From NCBI GenBank assembly GCA_947169115.1, contig CAMVOK010000002.1:102222-166221 (forward strand): a stretch of 64,000 bases of DNA, in the 5' to 3' direction. Positions 42,141 through 53,400 of this stretch are shown piece after piece; within the stretch, counting starts at the first letter, position 1, and every line of letters starts with the position of its first letter. The notes below the pieces were generated by a model. It had not been told where the DNA came from, did no database searches, and saw nothing but the letters and a program-made list of their open reading frames with translations. A program made the translations under genes and the position numbers. This DNA is from an uncultured Prevotellaceae bacterium. Its GTDB lineage: Bacteria > Bacteroidota > Bacteroidia > Bacteroidales > Bacteroidaceae.

Positions 42141-43580
42141 TTATTTCTTGCCCCAGAAGTCTTCCTCGGCCTTCTGCTTAGCAATGTAAGCATCGTAGGC
42201 AGCCTTGGCACGGGCGGCAGCTTGTGCATTGGCCTGAGTGTCCTTGATGCGCTGTGACAAGCGGGCAGCAGCACCGCTGACGGTGATGTCGGTACGACTT
42301 GCTTCATCACAATAGGTAAGGGCATCCTCGTACTGACCCAGGGCTGTGCTTACGGCTGCCTTCTGGAGGTTGGCGCGTCCGGCTAACTCGTTGTTGTATG
42401 CGATGGCCTTGTCCAAGTAAACCAGTGCACCTGTGTACTGCTTGCTGCTAATCAGTCTGCCTGCGATAAGCAGAGATATACGGCCACGATTGGCATCGGT
42501 CTTACAGAGTTCGATGGCCTTCTCATAGTAGGTCAGCATGTTCTGCATCTCGCCCTGCTGATAGCTCCATTGTGCCATACCAATGGCGGACTCGTAGGTG
42601 GGTTCGATGGCGTATGCATATTCGGCAGCCTTGTAGTAGATGTCGGTATCGTCGCATTCGTTGGCTGACAGCAGGGTCATTGCCGAACGCAGGTAGTTCA
42701 GATTGTCCTTGTTGGCCTCCACCTTCGGGGTGAACATGGCAATCAGCTGTTCGCGGTTGGCGGCTCCCGATTCTGCAAACACTTGCTCAATGATGGTCAG
42801 AGGACGGTCATACTCGTCCACAATTTTCTTTGCCTTTTCGGGGTCGCCCTCTTCCTTGGCCAGTTGCAGCATCTTCTCGCAGACATCCTTTGATTCCAGA
42901 TAGTCGTTAAGGAACTGCTCGCGATAGTAATCATTGGAGGCTTTGAAAAGTTCGTGGCTTACGGAGAAGAAGTATTGGATGTATAGACCGCGTACCTCGC
43001 GACCACCTTCTTCCTTGATGGCCTTGATGCCCTTGGCATACATGTCATATATCTTGTTATAGGTGTATTCAGGGTCAACACCATATCCGCATATGTGGTA
43101 GTAGTTGGCCTTGGCAATGAGCACGTCACCCTCAGTGGCGCGTCCGCGCTTTCCCTCGGGGATTGAGGCGTTGAGATACTTGAGATACTTCAGTCGGGTG
43201 TCGAAGAGGAGCATAAGGTCGTCAAGGTATTTTCTTCTCTTCTCTATATCAATCTCACTATTGGTGATAAGTTTGTGAAGCATGACGGCTCCACGGGCGT
43301 AGATGCTGACCGTAGCTATGGGGGCATTCTTTATGAGCCATTCCCAGTTTTCATGCATGTCGGACCACTGCTCGGAGTTATAGTGGAGCTGCATCATGGT
43401 TACGTATTCACCAACCTGCTTGGCCGGGTTTTCGGTAGGTTCGCTGCCGATGTAGGCTACTCTGAAGCGAGTCTGGTCGTCGGTGAAATCGGTGTTGCCT
43501 TCGTACTTCTCGTATTGTGCGAAGGTGGGAAGAGCCATAGCGGATATCCCAAATGTGAGTACAAATTTCTTTATATTCAT
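42141..43580 (-). CDS. Secreted TPR-repeat protein
   Basis: 479 residues. Signal peptide MNIKKFVLTFGISAMALPTF with cleavage near AQ. Helical repeats follow, several of TPR type (AIGMAQWSYQQGEMQNMLTY and KQYTGALVYLDKAIAYN). The C-terminus is Ala/Lys-rich with a QAAARAKAAYDAYIAKQKAE coil. Likely periplasmic or outer-membrane associated; partner unknown. A TACTTTTG box lies about 45 bases upstream. Confidence 0.8.
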   Translation of the reverse strand: MNIKKFVLTFGISAMALPTFAQYEKYEGNTDFTDDQTRFRVAYIGSEPTENPAKQVGEYVTMMQLHYNSEQWSDMHENWEWLIKNAPIATVSIYARGAVMLHKLITNSEIDIEKRRKYLDDLMLLFDTRLKYLKYLNASIPEGKRGRATEGDVLIAKANYYHICGYGVDPEYTYNKIYDMYAKGIKAIKEEGGREVRGLYIQYFFSVSHELFKASNDYYREQFLNDYLESKDVCEKMLQLAKEEGDPEKAKKIVDEYDRPLTIIEQVFAESGAANREQLIAMFTPKVEANKDNLNYLRSAMTLLSANECDDTDIYYKAAEYAYAIEPTYESAIGMAQWSYQQGEMQNMLTYYEKAIELCKTDANRGRISLLIAGRLISSKQYTGALVYLDKAIAYNNELAGRANLQKAAVSTALGQYEDALTYCDEASRTDITVSGAAARLSQRIKDTQANAQAAARAKAAYDAYIAKQKAEEDFWGKK

Positions 43581-43700
43581 AGTTTTTCTTTGTTAAATTA
43601 TATCTGTTCTTGTGTTATATGATTGCAAAAGTATAAAAAAGATTACTATCAAATGTAAAAATGAGCGTTAAATAGGGTTATTAATGCTTAAAATATGTTT

Positions 43701-43895
43701 TCAGTAGTGGTCGTAATGTGTGATTTCGGCCTTACCTACACGTTCCTGGTAATCCTCACAGATACGTCGAGACTCGGCTACGAACTTATCTTCATATAAT
43801 TTGCACCGGCAAATTACGGGGTTGCTAAACCACTGCATGTATTCTCCGTGCTTGCATGCGATACAACGAACCATCACAGTTTTCTTCTCAGCCAT
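43701..43895 (-). CDS. Small cysteine-rich protein, 64 residues
   Basis: MAEKKTVMVRCIACKHGEYM contains CxxC, and CRCKLYEDKF and RICEDY add further cysteines, giving a probable zinc ribbon. No signal peptide. Starts two bases after the stop of the lipoprotein gene 43898-44443, so the two are probably co-transcribed. Family not recognised. Confidence 0.65.
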   Translation of the reverse strand: MAEKKTVMVRCIACKHGEYMQWFSNPVICRCKLYEDKFVAESRRICEDYQERVGKAEITHYDHY

Positions 43896-43897
43896 GA

Positions 43898-44443
43898 TTA
43901 TTTTTTGCCTTTAAATGTGATAATCTGGCCTACATGATTGCGAATGACAAGCGAGTCTTGGTCGAGCACCATAATATCCATGGTGTCGATACGATTGACG
44001 GCTCCAATCTCTTGTTGCTGGACACTTGACAATAATATATGTCCGTTCCAGAGTTTCCATTCATTATAGGGAGAGGTTTCGGCTTTTTGCCATATCTCTT
44101 CCAACTGTGATGCGTTGATGGCCGTACGGATGGACTCGCGATCAGGCGATAGGGTAATAGCAAAACGGTCGGACATGTTGCGTATTTCACCCATGAGGTT
44201 GCCATCTTCGCCTGTGTATTGGTCGGTACGGTAGAGTTCCAAGGTGTCTCCGTTCGTCGTAATGAATTGCAGGGCACTCATGCCTGTGTCTTCCCCTAAA
44301 TGTCCCCAAAGGGTGGAGTCGGGTAGAGATTGTGGGGTAACAGAGGTGGTGTCGGCCCCGGTAGGGTCGTTGGATGTTTTTTGTCGGTCATGGCAGGCGA
44401 CAAGGCAAAGCAGACTTATAAATAATAAGGTATAATGCTTCAT
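43898..44443 (-). CDS. Lipoprotein, unknown function
   Basis: 181 residues. MKHYTLLFISLLCLVAC ends in the lipidated Cys17. A Ser/Thr/Asp-rich linker follows, then a beta-rich domain (LQFITTNGDTLELYRTDQYT to DSLVIRNHVGQIITFKG). The pattern looks like a small periplasmic beta domain that reports on peptide-like chains, but no family is identified. Confidence 0.7.
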   Translation of the reverse strand: MKHYTLLFISLLCLVACHDRQKTSNDPTGADTTSVTPQSLPDSTLWGHLGEDTGMSALQFITTNGDTLELYRTDQYTGEDGNLMGEIRNMSDRFAITLSPDRESIRTAINASQLEEIWQKAETSPYNEWKLWNGHILLSSVQQQEIGAVNRIDTMDIMVLDQDSLVIRNHVGQIITFKGKK

Positions 44444-44512
44444 AGCTGTTAGATTTGGCTACAAAAATACAAAATAATCCTTAATCCCTAATCCCTAAAC
44501 CTCATTTTTTTG

Positions 44513-44520
44513 TATCTTTG
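44513..44520 (+). promoter_or_regulatory. -7 promoter box that decides the antiporter start
   Basis: TATCTTTG; the G is also the first base of an in-frame GTG at 44520 that would extend the protein by nine residues. Transcription should begin after it, so ATG 44547 is the start. Confidence 0.7.
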
Positions 44521-44546
44521 TGCCTGAATTACTAAGTAAAGAAGAT

Positions 44547-45503
44547 ATGGTTTTAGATATTCTCGGCGTTGTCCTTGGATTGTTCTTTATTCTGAAAGGA
44601 GCTGATACGATGGTGGATGGCTCCTCGGCCTTGGCGCGTAAATTCCGCATTAGCGAGGCGGTCATAGGTCTTACCGTAATAGCCTTTGGTACCAGTCTGC
44701 CAGAGTTCGTGGTTAGTTTCTTCTCGGCAATAAAAGGCAGTGGCGACATGTCGGTGGGCAACATTATGGGCTCTAACATCTTCAATTCCTTGGTCATTCT
44801 TGGGGCATCGGCTTTCTTCACTGTGGTTCCTGTCGGACGTCGTGCCCTGTGGGTTGACATACCCTTGAGCTTTCTGGCAGCATCGGTATGTTGTCTGGTA
44901 TGTTTTGATGTCTTATTATGGCATGCATCGCAAAATGTGATATCCAGATGGGATGCGCTTGCCCTGCTGGCTTTCTTCGGTCTGTTCATGTATTATAACT
45001 ATTTGCTGGCTCGTCGCAAAAGAACCTCCCGGATAATAGAGGAACATACCCCGACGTACAAAATTTTGTTTAAGATAGTCCTGGGTATTGCGCTGTTGGT
45101 GTTCGGTGGTAATACGCTTATCGATTCGGCCTCCAATATTGCGGTGGAGTTTGGCGTGAGCGAGGCCGTTATCGGACTTACCATCCTGGCTGGTGGAACC
45201 TCGGCTCCCGAACTTGCCACCAGTATTGTCGCAGCCAGAAAGGGACGTATAGACATGGCCATCGGAAACGTGGTCGGCAGTAATGTGTTTAATGTATTTT
45301 TTGTGCTGGGAACGGCGGCATTTCTTCAGCCGATAGCCGTAGCCGACATTAAACCCATAGACATAGCCATGTTCCTGGGCGGACCTTTGCTCCTATGGTT
45401 TTTCGCTTTTTTGTTTCGTCGGATAAACCGCGCTATGGGAGCTGTGCTGGTGCTGGTCTATCTGTGTTATCTGGTTTGGCTTGTCCGCACGGCTACGGCA
45501 TAA
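44547..45503 (+). CDS. Sodium/calcium antiporter (CaCA, YrbG type)
   Basis: 318 residues with about ten hydrophobic segments. The two alpha repeats are clear: [20 protein letters not shown] and then [16 protein letters not shown] in the first half, [20 protein letters not shown] and then [16 protein letters not shown] in the second, with the ion-binding Glu in each (LPE, APE). Exchanges cations across the inner membrane; direction and ion preference not readable. Its 3' end overlaps the convergent gene by 11 bases. Confidence 0.92.
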   Translation: MVLDILGVVLGLFFILKGADTMVDGSSALARKFRISEAVIGLTVIAFGTSLPEFVVSFFSAIKGSGDMSVGNIMGSNIFNSLVILGASAFFTVVPVGRRALWVDIPLSFLAASVCCLVCFDVLLWHASQNVISRWDALALLAFFGLFMYYNYLLARRKRTSRIIEEHTPTYKILFKIVLGIALLVFGGNTLIDSASNIAVEFGVSEAVIGLTILAGGTSAPELATSIVAARKGRIDMAIGNVVGSNVFNVFFVLGTAAFLQPIAVADIKPIDIAMFLGGPLLLWFFAFLFRRINRAMGAVLVLVYLCYLVWLVRTATA

Positions 45504-45906
45504 TGGTGAGTTCCATTTTCGGAACAATCTTTATTAGCTTGCGGTTTACGGCTTTCTTCACGACAACCCCGCCTTGGAGCTCCATAAGATAGGTGGAGTC
45601 TGTCTGTTGGGTTAATCGGATTTGCTGGGTCTCACTGCCCAAGTCGTTTGACATTCGAAGAAAGGCGGTTTTGTCGTCCTTAATCTCGAAAGAGGTGACG
45701 GACCACACACCGTATATGCCATATCCTCCCAGATAACCATTCATGGGGCCAAACATTTCCATGGTGGGAACGTTTATGCTTTCCTCATATAAGTCAATAA
45801 CCAGTTTGACCTGTTCCGTCTGGTTCTGAAGCCGTAACTTCCATGGGGTCTGTGCATTTAGTGACAGTCCCAGAAGGGCGAATAATAAAAGATATGTCTG
45901 TTTCAT
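45493..45906 (-). CDS. Secreted hypothetical protein
   Basis: 137 residues. Signal peptide [19 protein letters not shown], then a small beta-rich domain ([20 protein letters not shown], then [16 protein letters not shown]). The frame is open 12 codons upstream, but TATCTTTG at 45912-45919 on the minus strand ends five bases before ATG 45906, so the short start and an almost leaderless mRNA are chosen. Family not identified. Confidence 0.7.
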   Translation of the reverse strand: MKQTYLLLFALLGLSLNAQTPWKLRLQNQTEQVKLVIDLYEESINVPTMEMFGPMNGYLGGYGIYGVWSVTSFEIKDDKTAFLRMSNDLGSETQQIRLTQQTDSTYLMELQGGVVVKKAVNRKLIKIVPKMELTIMP

Positions 45907-46096
45907 GGTTGCAAAGATAGTATAAACTGAGATAAGTGCCAAAATTATTTATGCATTTCATTTCTGACCATGCTTTGAATACGTTGTGACAGACGAACAA
46001 GAAGGGATGCTTTTCCGTGGGTTGATGTATGTCAAGAAAAATGTGTTGTCAGGCCGATTCTTATCTTAAAATAAGGCATGGATATGATATTTTTCC

Positions 46097-46104
46097 TACC
46101 TTTG
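46097..46104 (+). promoter_or_regulatory. -7 promoter box for the glycogen genes
   Basis: TACCTTTG, 22 bases before ATG 46127. The phosphorylase gene 41 bases after the synthase has no clear box of its own. Confidence 0.6.
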
Positions 46105-46126
46105 CAGCCGAAAACAAAGAACATTC

Positions 46127-47800
46127 ATGGAATACGAAAAGTTACTCCCTACATTTGTCTTTGAGGCAAGCTGGGAAGTCTGCAATAAAGTAGGAGGCAT
46201 CTATACGGTGCTTTCCACTCGTGCAAAAACATTGCAGGTTGACATGCCAGATCGTGTCGTTTTTATTGGTCCTGATTTTTGGAGGGGCAAGGAGAATCCT
46301 CTGTTTGAGGAGGACACGAACATGTGGCAGAAATGGGTTAAGAAAGCAAAGACAGAAGGTGTGTCGGTAAGGGTAGGACGTTGGAATATTCCTGGTCGCC
46401 CTTGTGTGATTCTTGTCGATTTCGATTCCTATTATGTGGCTAAAGACCAGATATACGGAGAGATATGGACAGATTTCGGCGTAGATTCCCTTCATGCCTA
46501 TGGTGACTACGACGAGGCATCGATGTTCTCGTATGCCGCCGGTAGGGTAGTTGAGAGCTACTATAACTTCTATCTGCGGGATTCGAAAGAGCGTGTCGTA
46601 TATCAGGCTCATGAGTGGATGACCGGTCTGGGAGCTTTGTACGTGAAGAAACATGTGCCGGCAATAGCTACCATCTTCACAACACATGCAACAAGTATCG
46701 GACGCAGCATCGCCGGAAACAACAAACCGCTCTATGATTACCTTTATGCCTATAACGGCAATCAGATGGCATCTGAACTGAACATGGAGTCGAAGCACTC
46801 CATAGAACGTCAGACAGCGCATAACGTGGATTGTTTTACCACAGTCAGTGATGTCACTGCCAAGGAATGTGAGGAGTTGCTTGACCGTCGTGTCGATGCC
46901 GTTCTGATGAACGGTTTTGAAAGTGATTTTGTACCTACGGGTATTGCCTTTAACAACAAGCGGAAGAAAGCCCGTCAGCGTTTGCTTCAGGTGGCTAATG
47001 CACTCATGGGTACGAACTATGGCGATGATACAATAATCGTTGCAACCAGTGGACGATATGAATTCAAGAACAAGGGCATAGATGTATTCCTCGAGGCCAT
47101 GCACAGGCTCGATTGGCAGCAAGAACTTAATCGTCCTGTCATTGCCTTTGTGGAAGTTCCGGCTTGGGTGGCTGGTCCTCGTCAGGATTTACAGGAACGT
47201 CTGGCTTCTGGCAAGACTTTCGATTCGCCACTGCCAATGCCATTCATCACTCATAACCTCAATGACATTCAGAATGATAATGTCATAAATACGCTAAGGT
47301 GGTTTGACAAGTCGAATCGTCAGGAGGAAAAGGTGAAGATAATATTCGTTCCTTGTTATCTCGATGGCAAGGACGGTATCTTTGATATGTCGTATTATGA
47401 TGTACTGATAGGTAACGACCTCAGCATCTATGCTTCTTATTATGAGCCATGGGGATATACTCCGTTGGAGAGTGTAGCCTTCCACGTTCCCTGTATCACC
47501 ACAAGTCTTTCGGGCTTTGGCATGTGGGCGAATAAGATTAAGGGTGAGGGACAGCTTTCGACGCTCAAGGATGGCGTGGAGGTAATACCTCGTACGGACT
47601 ATAACTACAATGAGGTGGCAGATGGCATCGTACGTTCGATGCTCGAATATGCAGCTTGGAATAAGAATGCGGTTAATGCTGCCCGTCGTAATGCTGCGGA
47701 GCTTTCCGAGAAAGCCCTTTGGAAGCACTTTATACAGCAATATTATGATGCCTATGATGTTGCACTCCAGAAAGCCCAACTTCGCAAGGAGGGCATGTAA
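46127..47800 (+). CDS. Glycogen synthase, GT3 (eukaryote-like) type
   Basis: 557 residues. FVFEASWEVCNKVGGIYTVL is the GT3 start (Lys/Gly donor loop); YQAHEWMTGLGALYVKKHVP and TIFTTHATSIGRSI follow; YEPWGYTPLESVAFHVPCIT contains the E-x7-E of retaining GT-B enzymes. This is the UDP- or ADP-glucose-using GYS family that Bacteroidales have in place of GlgA. Followed by alpha-glucan phosphorylase, so synthesis and breakdown are paired. Confidence 0.93.
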   Translation: MEYEKLLPTFVFEASWEVCNKVGGIYTVLSTRAKTLQVDMPDRVVFIGPDFWRGKENPLFEEDTNMWQKWVKKAKTEGVSVRVGRWNIPGRPCVILVDFDSYYVAKDQIYGEIWTDFGVDSLHAYGDYDEASMFSYAAGRVVESYYNFYLRDSKERVVYQAHEWMTGLGALYVKKHVPAIATIFTTHATSIGRSIAGNNKPLYDYLYAYNGNQMASELNMESKHSIERQTAHNVDCFTTVSDVTAKECEELLDRRVDAVLMNGFESDFVPTGIAFNNKRKKARQRLLQVANALMGTNYGDDTIIVATSGRYEFKNKGIDVFLEAMHRLDWQQELNRPVIAFVEVPAWVAGPRQDLQERLASGKTFDSPLPMPFITHNLNDIQNDNVINTLRWFDKSNRQEEKVKIIFVPCYLDGKDGIFDMSYYDVLIGNDLSIYASYYEPWGYTPLESVAFHVPCITTSLSGFGMWANKIKGEGQLSTLKDGVEVIPRTDYNYNEVADGIVRSMLEYAAWNKNAVNAARRNAAELSEKALWKHFIQQYYDAYDVALQKAQLRKEGM

Positions 47801-47841
47801 TTAACTTTAGACAAACAAAACTTATTTTTTAAATATCAGTT

Positions 47842-50403
47842 ATGAAGATTAAAGCAAGTAACGCCAATCAAGCATCGTTCCGCCCCATCAGTGCGCGGAG
47901 TAACATTCCCGCAGAACTGAAGAAGTTGGGAGAACTGGCTCACAACATGTGGTGGGCTTGGAATCACGATGCACGTAGCCTATTCCGCAACATTGACGAG
48001 AAGTTGTTTGATGACTGCGGTGGTAATCCTGTATTGATGCTCGAACATCTTGATTATGAGAAGATGAGCCTGCTGGCCAAGGATAAGGTGGTGTTGAAGA
48101 AAATGGATGACGTTTATTCTCAATTCCGCGCTTACATGGATGTAGAACCAGATAAGAAACGCGCCAGTGTGGCTTATCTGTGTATGGAATATGGTCTGAA
48201 CCAGGTTCTCAAGATATATTCTGGTGGTTTGGGAATCTTGGCTGGTGACTATCTGAAGGAAGCCAGTGACTCTAATGTTGACATGGTGGCTGTGGGTTTC
48301 CTGTATCGTTATGGATATTTCACCCAGACCCTTTCAATGGATGGTCAGCAGATTGCCAACTACGAGGCCCAGAACTTTGGTAGCCTGCCTATCGAACAGC
48401 AGCTGAACGAGGACGGTACACCCATGGTGGTTGACGTTCCTTATATGGATTATTACGTACATGCATACGTATGGCGCGTGAACGTAGGTCGTATCAAGCT
48501 GTATCTGTTGGATACCGACAACGAAATGAACTCTGACTACGATCGTCCTATCACCCACGCTCTGTATGGTGGTGACTGGGAAAACCGTCTGAAGCAGGAG
48601 ATTCTGTTGGGTATCGGCGGTGTGCTGACACTGAAGAAACTGGGCATCCAGAAAGATGTATATCATTGCAATGAGGGTCATGCTGCACTCTGCAACGTTC
48701 AGCGTCTGGCTGACCTGGTAAAGGAGGGCATGACATTCACCCAGGCATTGGAATTGGTTCGTGCATCCTCTCTTTACACGGTTCATACACCGGTTCCTGC
48801 TGGTCATGACTATTTCGATGAGGGACTCTTCTCGAAGTATATGCGTGGCTATGCCGACATGCTGGGTATCACTTGGGACGAGTTCATCGGCATGGGCCGC
48901 ATGAATCCCGATGACCATGGTGAAAAATTCTGCATGTCAACCTTCGCATGTAACACTTCGCAGGAGGTGAATGGTGTTAGCTGGCTGCACGGCGAGGTTT
49001 CCAAGAAGATGTTCGCCGGCATTTGGCAGGGTTACTTCCCCGAGGAGAGCCACGTAGGTTACGTTACCAATGGCGTACACTTCCCCACATGGTGTGCCAA
49101 CGAGTGGCGCATGCTTTATCGCAAGCATTTCGATGCAAACCATCTTAGCGACCAGTCGAACCAGAAAATATGGGAAGGCATCTATGATGTCAGTGATGAG
49201 GAGATTTGGGAAACTCGCATGGCTCTGAAGAAGAAGCTCATCGACTACATCCGTGAGCAGTTCCGTGAGAGCTGGCTCAAGAATCAGGGTGACCCCAGTC
49301 GTGTGGTTTCTCTCATGGAGAAGATTAACCCCAATGCCCTGCTGATTGGTTTCGGCCGTCGCTTCGCAACCTACAAGCGTGCACACCTGCTGTTTACCGA
49401 CTTGGAGCGTCTGTCGAAGATTGTCAACAACCCGAACTATCCCGTGCAGTTCCTCTATACGGGTAAGGCCCACCCCGCAGATGGTGCCGGTCAGGGACTT
49501 ATCAAGCGTATCTATGAGATTTCGCAGCGTCCCGAGTTCCTTGGAAAGATTATTTTCCTTGAGAACTATGACATGCAGTTGGCTCGTCGCCTTGTCAGTG
49601 GTGTGGATATCTGGATGAACACCCCGACTCGTCCTCTCGAGGCCAGTGGTACATCGGGTGAGAAGGCCCTGATGAATGGTGTTGTAAACCTCAGTGTCAA
49701 GGACGGTTGGTGGCTCGAAGGTTACCGCGAGGGAGCCGGATGGGCACTTACTGAGAAACGTACCTATCAGAACCAGGCCTATCAGGATCAGCTTGATGCC
49801 GCAACCATCTATTCGCTGCTTGAGAACGAGATTATGCCGCTCTACTATGCACGTAACAAGAAGGGCTACAGCACAGGTTGGATTCAGGTTATCAAGAACT
49901 CCATCGCCCGCATCGCACCTCATTACACGATGAAGCGCCAGCTGGACGACTACTATTCGAAGTTCTATAATAAACTGCGTGACCGCTCTGCTGAGCTTCG
50001 CAAGAACAACTGCCAGATGGCCAAGGAGATTGCTGACTGGAAGGAAAATGTTGCTGAGCGTTGGAACGACATTAAGGTTGTCAGCATGGAGAAGCCCGAT
50101 GCACTCATTCAGGGATTGCCTTTGTCAGGTCAGAAGTACCCCATCCGTGTGGTGGTGGACGAGGCTGGTCTGGAAGATGCTATAGGTTTGGAACTTGTCA
50201 CACTTTCTACCGACAAGGATGGTGTTGACCACATCTATAGTGTTGAGCCATTCAAGGTAACTGGTCATGAGGGCAACAACTATGTATTCGAGCTGGAGCA
50301 CAATCTGAACAATGCCGGTTCCTTCAAGGTAGGCTATCGCATGTTCCCCAAGAACGCGCTTCTGCCTCATCGTCAGGATTTCTGCTACGTTCGTTGGCTC
50401 TAA
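47842..50403 (+). CDS. Alpha-glucan (glycogen/starch) phosphorylase, GT35 short form
   Basis: 853 residues. Releases glucose-1-phosphate from alpha-1,4 glucans. [20 protein letters not shown] is the N-terminal DUF3417 part of the GlgP subfamily; [11 protein letters not shown] and [13 protein letters not shown] are core motifs; the pyridoxal-phosphate lysine lies in [19 protein letters not shown]. The C-terminal 120 residues form a beta module. Co-oriented with the synthase and closed by a strong terminator. Confidence 0.94.
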   Translation: MKIKASNANQASFRPISARSNIPAELKKLGELAHNMWWAWNHDARSLFRNIDEKLFDDCGGNPVLMLEHLDYEKMSLLAKDKVVLKKMDDVYSQFRAYMDVEPDKKRASVAYLCMEYGLNQVLKIYSGGLGILAGDYLKEASDSNVDMVAVGFLYRYGYFTQTLSMDGQQIANYEAQNFGSLPIEQQLNEDGTPMVVDVPYMDYYVHAYVWRVNVGRIKLYLLDTDNEMNSDYDRPITHALYGGDWENRLKQEILLGIGGVLTLKKLGIQKDVYHCNEGHAALCNVQRLADLVKEGMTFTQALELVRASSLYTVHTPVPAGHDYFDEGLFSKYMRGYADMLGITWDEFIGMGRMNPDDHGEKFCMSTFACNTSQEVNGVSWLHGEVSKKMFAGIWQGYFPEESHVGYVTNGVHFPTWCANEWRMLYRKHFDANHLSDQSNQKIWEGIYDVSDEEIWETRMALKKKLIDYIREQFRESWLKNQGDPSRVVSLMEKINPNALLIGFGRRFATYKRAHLLFTDLERLSKIVNNPNYPVQFLYTGKAHPADGAGQGLIKRIYEISQRPEFLGKIIFLENYDMQLARRLVSGVDIWMNTPTRPLEASGTSGEKALMNGVVNLSVKDGWWLEGYREGAGWALTEKRTYQNQAYQDQLDAATIYSLLENEIMPLYYARNKKGYSTGWIQVIKNSIARIAPHYTMKRQLDDYYSKFYNKLRDRSAELRKNNCQMAKEIADWKENVAERWNDIKVVSMEKPDALIQGLPLSGQKYPIRVVVDEAGLEDAIGLELVTLSTDKDGVDHIYSVEPFKVTGHEGNNYVFELEHNLNNAGSFKVGYRMFPKNALLPHRQDFCYVRWL

Positions 50404-50428
50404 TCCTTTCCTTAGATAAAGATAATAA

Positions 50429-50456
50429 GGGGGCATGTCTGTTTTGACATGCCCCC
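50429..50456. terminator. Strong bidirectional terminator
   Basis: GGGGGCATGTC, loop TGTTTT, GACATGCCCCC, then TTTATTTTCC. It separates the phosphorylase gene from the convergent TamB-like gene. Confidence 0.9.
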
Positions 50457-50467
50457 TTTATTTTCCT

Positions 50468-53400
50468 TTATTGCTTTTCCTTTCTCTTTCGCTTCACGAT
50501 AAGGTCTCTCCACGAAGTGAAATCCTTCTTTAAGAGAACGCCAATACCCTGGGTCGTGAGGGAAGACTTCGTGAAGTAGCGGTCGTTGGTCTCGGAGTAA
50601 GCTTTGAGGGCAACAGAGCCAGAACGTGTGAGAAGGTACTTCACATCAAAGTCGCCGATAAAGTTAGAGTTGGCCATGGGGTTGTCGCGATAACCGAAAT
50701 TACCGTTGATGAGCAGACGATTGTTGAGTAGGTTGCCTTGGAGCATACCTTCCACGTCCATGTCGCTCCATCCCATTTCACCCGTACGGAGGTTGGCTCC
50801 GAAGTTCCAGTTCGAGTTGCCAATCATGTTGGATAGAGCCTGGTTGATGGTGCCCGAGAGGGTGGAGGAGAGTAGGGAGTTCATGGCTGTTGTGCCTTGT
50901 GTCTGGTTGGTGTAGTCGTAAGCATAGAAACGACCGATGCCAAGTAGGTAGATGACCTGCATATTGCGTTCCTCCTCGGTGGAGATGAGCGAGCGTACCA
51001 TCTGCTTTTCCTCTTCGTTGGCATTGGGGATGTCGAAGTCAAAGGTGATGTGGGGCTCGCGAGCCTTGCCTGTGATGTTCATAAGGCAGTTGACACGCTT
51101 TGTGGTATTCGAGAAGTTGGCCTTGGGGTTGATGTCGTTGAGTGATACACCACTTACGGTGTGTACGGCTTGCAAATTGAGGTCGGCTCCATAAGGCTCA
51201 CCATTGAAGGTGAGTGTGCCGTCGGGTGAGAACTCGAAGTTCTTGTGTATGACCTCTTGCAAGGACAGGTTGTAAGTTCCTCGACTTACACGATAGGTGC
51301 CATAGAGGTCGAAACTTCCTTTATTGTAAAAATGTGCGAGCATGTGTCCCGACCCATTGATGGAAATCTTGTCGCCCGAACGGGCATCCATCAGAAGGTT
51401 CATCGTCGATTCCTCGTCAATGTCGAGGTCAAAGTCGATGTACATGTCGTTTTGAGTTGAAAGTTCCTTGCTTTCACCGTTTTTATCTTCCAAAGAGTTC
51501 ACTCCAGAGACATTACTTTGAGCTATGAGCTTTGTGTCCGGTTCAGCTGCTTGGTTCGTCGAAGTAACCGACGTTTCCGCTTGGTTCGCCCATGTGCGTT
51601 GAACTTTACTCTTATAGCTTATAAACGGTGTCTCGGTGAGTTTGTCGGGAGAGGTGGCATTGTAGGTGAAGGTAGTGCCACGTTCGGGATGGGTTTTGAT
51701 GCCGATGCGAACCTCTCCAGGATGACCTTTCAGGGTTACGTCGCCAGTGGCATAGACGGTGCCATAGAAGTTTTCGTCCCCAAAGTCGGTGAAGTTATAG
51801 CCGAGAATGTTCTGACCGCGAACAAGAATGTCATAAGAGAGGTTCTTGAAGGAATCGTGATGGAGATGACCCGATACGAGAGCCTGATGCCCATTGACAC
51901 CAGGGTCGCCAAATGGGTCGTAGAGGTGGGCATTGGTGAAGTATATATTGTCAGGACGAAGTTGTATGCTATCATTCTCCAGATGGTAGCGTACGCCGAT
52001 GAATGGAATACCCACCGAACCCTCGTTGACGAGGGCATCGCCCTCAATGTTTATCTCCTTGAAGGGACCAAAGATGTGAACCCATCCCGTGGCCCTGCCT
52101 TGCAGGTTGTCGAAGATGGCAGACGTCCACTTGTTAATGAACTCCATGTTGACGCGTTCTGCATTTACATTCAGGTCTATACCATGATAGTCAATGTCCT
52201 TCTTCGGTGTGATGTAACCCTTCACGAGTGTTCTGGAAACAGAGGGCAAAGTGCTAACGTCTAAAGACATTTCGTCTTTTGCCAGTTGACTTTGGCCTTC
52301 TTCTATCCTTCCATCCAAGAATATGGAATACGGTCTATCTCCCCAGTTGAGATGGATGTCGAGGTCACCCAGTTTGCCGTAGTTGAGGGCAAATTGGGGA
52401 ATGCGTATGTAGGCATCGGCTTTGGGAGAGGAGAAGAGCGAATGGGCATAGGCATTGCCCGTGGCTTCGCCTGTTAGTTCCACGGCATGGAAGTTGATGA
52501 GCGAGAAAATGTATTCGAGGTTGATGCGTTGAAGTTGAGCGTGTAGGGTGTCGGTCTCCGACTTCGAAGCACGACCATTGATTCGTATGAAACGTTCGCC
52601 CTGACCAACCTTGAAACTATCCACCTGTAGCAGTCCGTTGTGGTACGTTACGAAGCCCGGATACACCGTCCATAGGGTGTCGCTGATTTGGAAGTTTGAC
52701 TCAAGCACTTGGCCTTCGAAACCTTGTTTCCCGTCAATGTCTCGCCACAAACGTGATATAATATTCACGTCACCAGAATAGTTTCTATCGGGAGGTACTT
52801 CGCCATCCACCTTGTTGTTGAAGAAAAGACGTGTGGCAAGTTTTCCCTCATAACCTTTGGTGTCGAGACCAAGACTTATCCATTTGCCCTTCATCTGACG
52901 TTGCAGTTCCAGGTTAGCCAACATGGACTCGTAGTTGCTTTCCAAATGCAGGTCGATATGACGTAAGTGTTCGTTCCCATATTGCAGCCCTGGAGATTTA
53001 ACATTCAGCCATAGGGCATTATGCTCGCCATCCATTTCTCCGTTGGCTGTGGTTATTCCCGTCAGGGTGAGGGGCACACCCAGCAAGCGGCGTATGGGTT
53101 CGGCGTTGTAAGCGCGGAGGGTAAAGTTGAGAGTTGAAGGTTGAGAGTTGAAAGTTGTAAGTTCTTTAGCTGCGCCTTGAATGCGTTTGGCATCATTCAC
53201 ACCATTAGTTAAACTTTCAACTTTCAACTTTGAATTATCAACTTCATTTGCTGTTGGCAAATAATTGCTCACCATGCGTTTTATCTGGCTGACAATGACT
53301 TTCGGCTCTATGTTGCCCTCCACCTGTGCTTCCAGGAAGGGACTGATGAGCAGTAAGTGTTGGCTACCCGCTTGCTTGCGTGCCGTCATATGAATGTCGC

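Noticed and set aside
46142..47122. 326-codon minus-strand frame
   Set aside because: Antisense to the glycogen synthase gene and lacking any recognisable motif.
51518..52264. 248-codon open frame on the plus strand inside the TamB-like gene
   Set aside because: Antisense to a well-supported beta-rich protein; composition is that of a mirrored frame.
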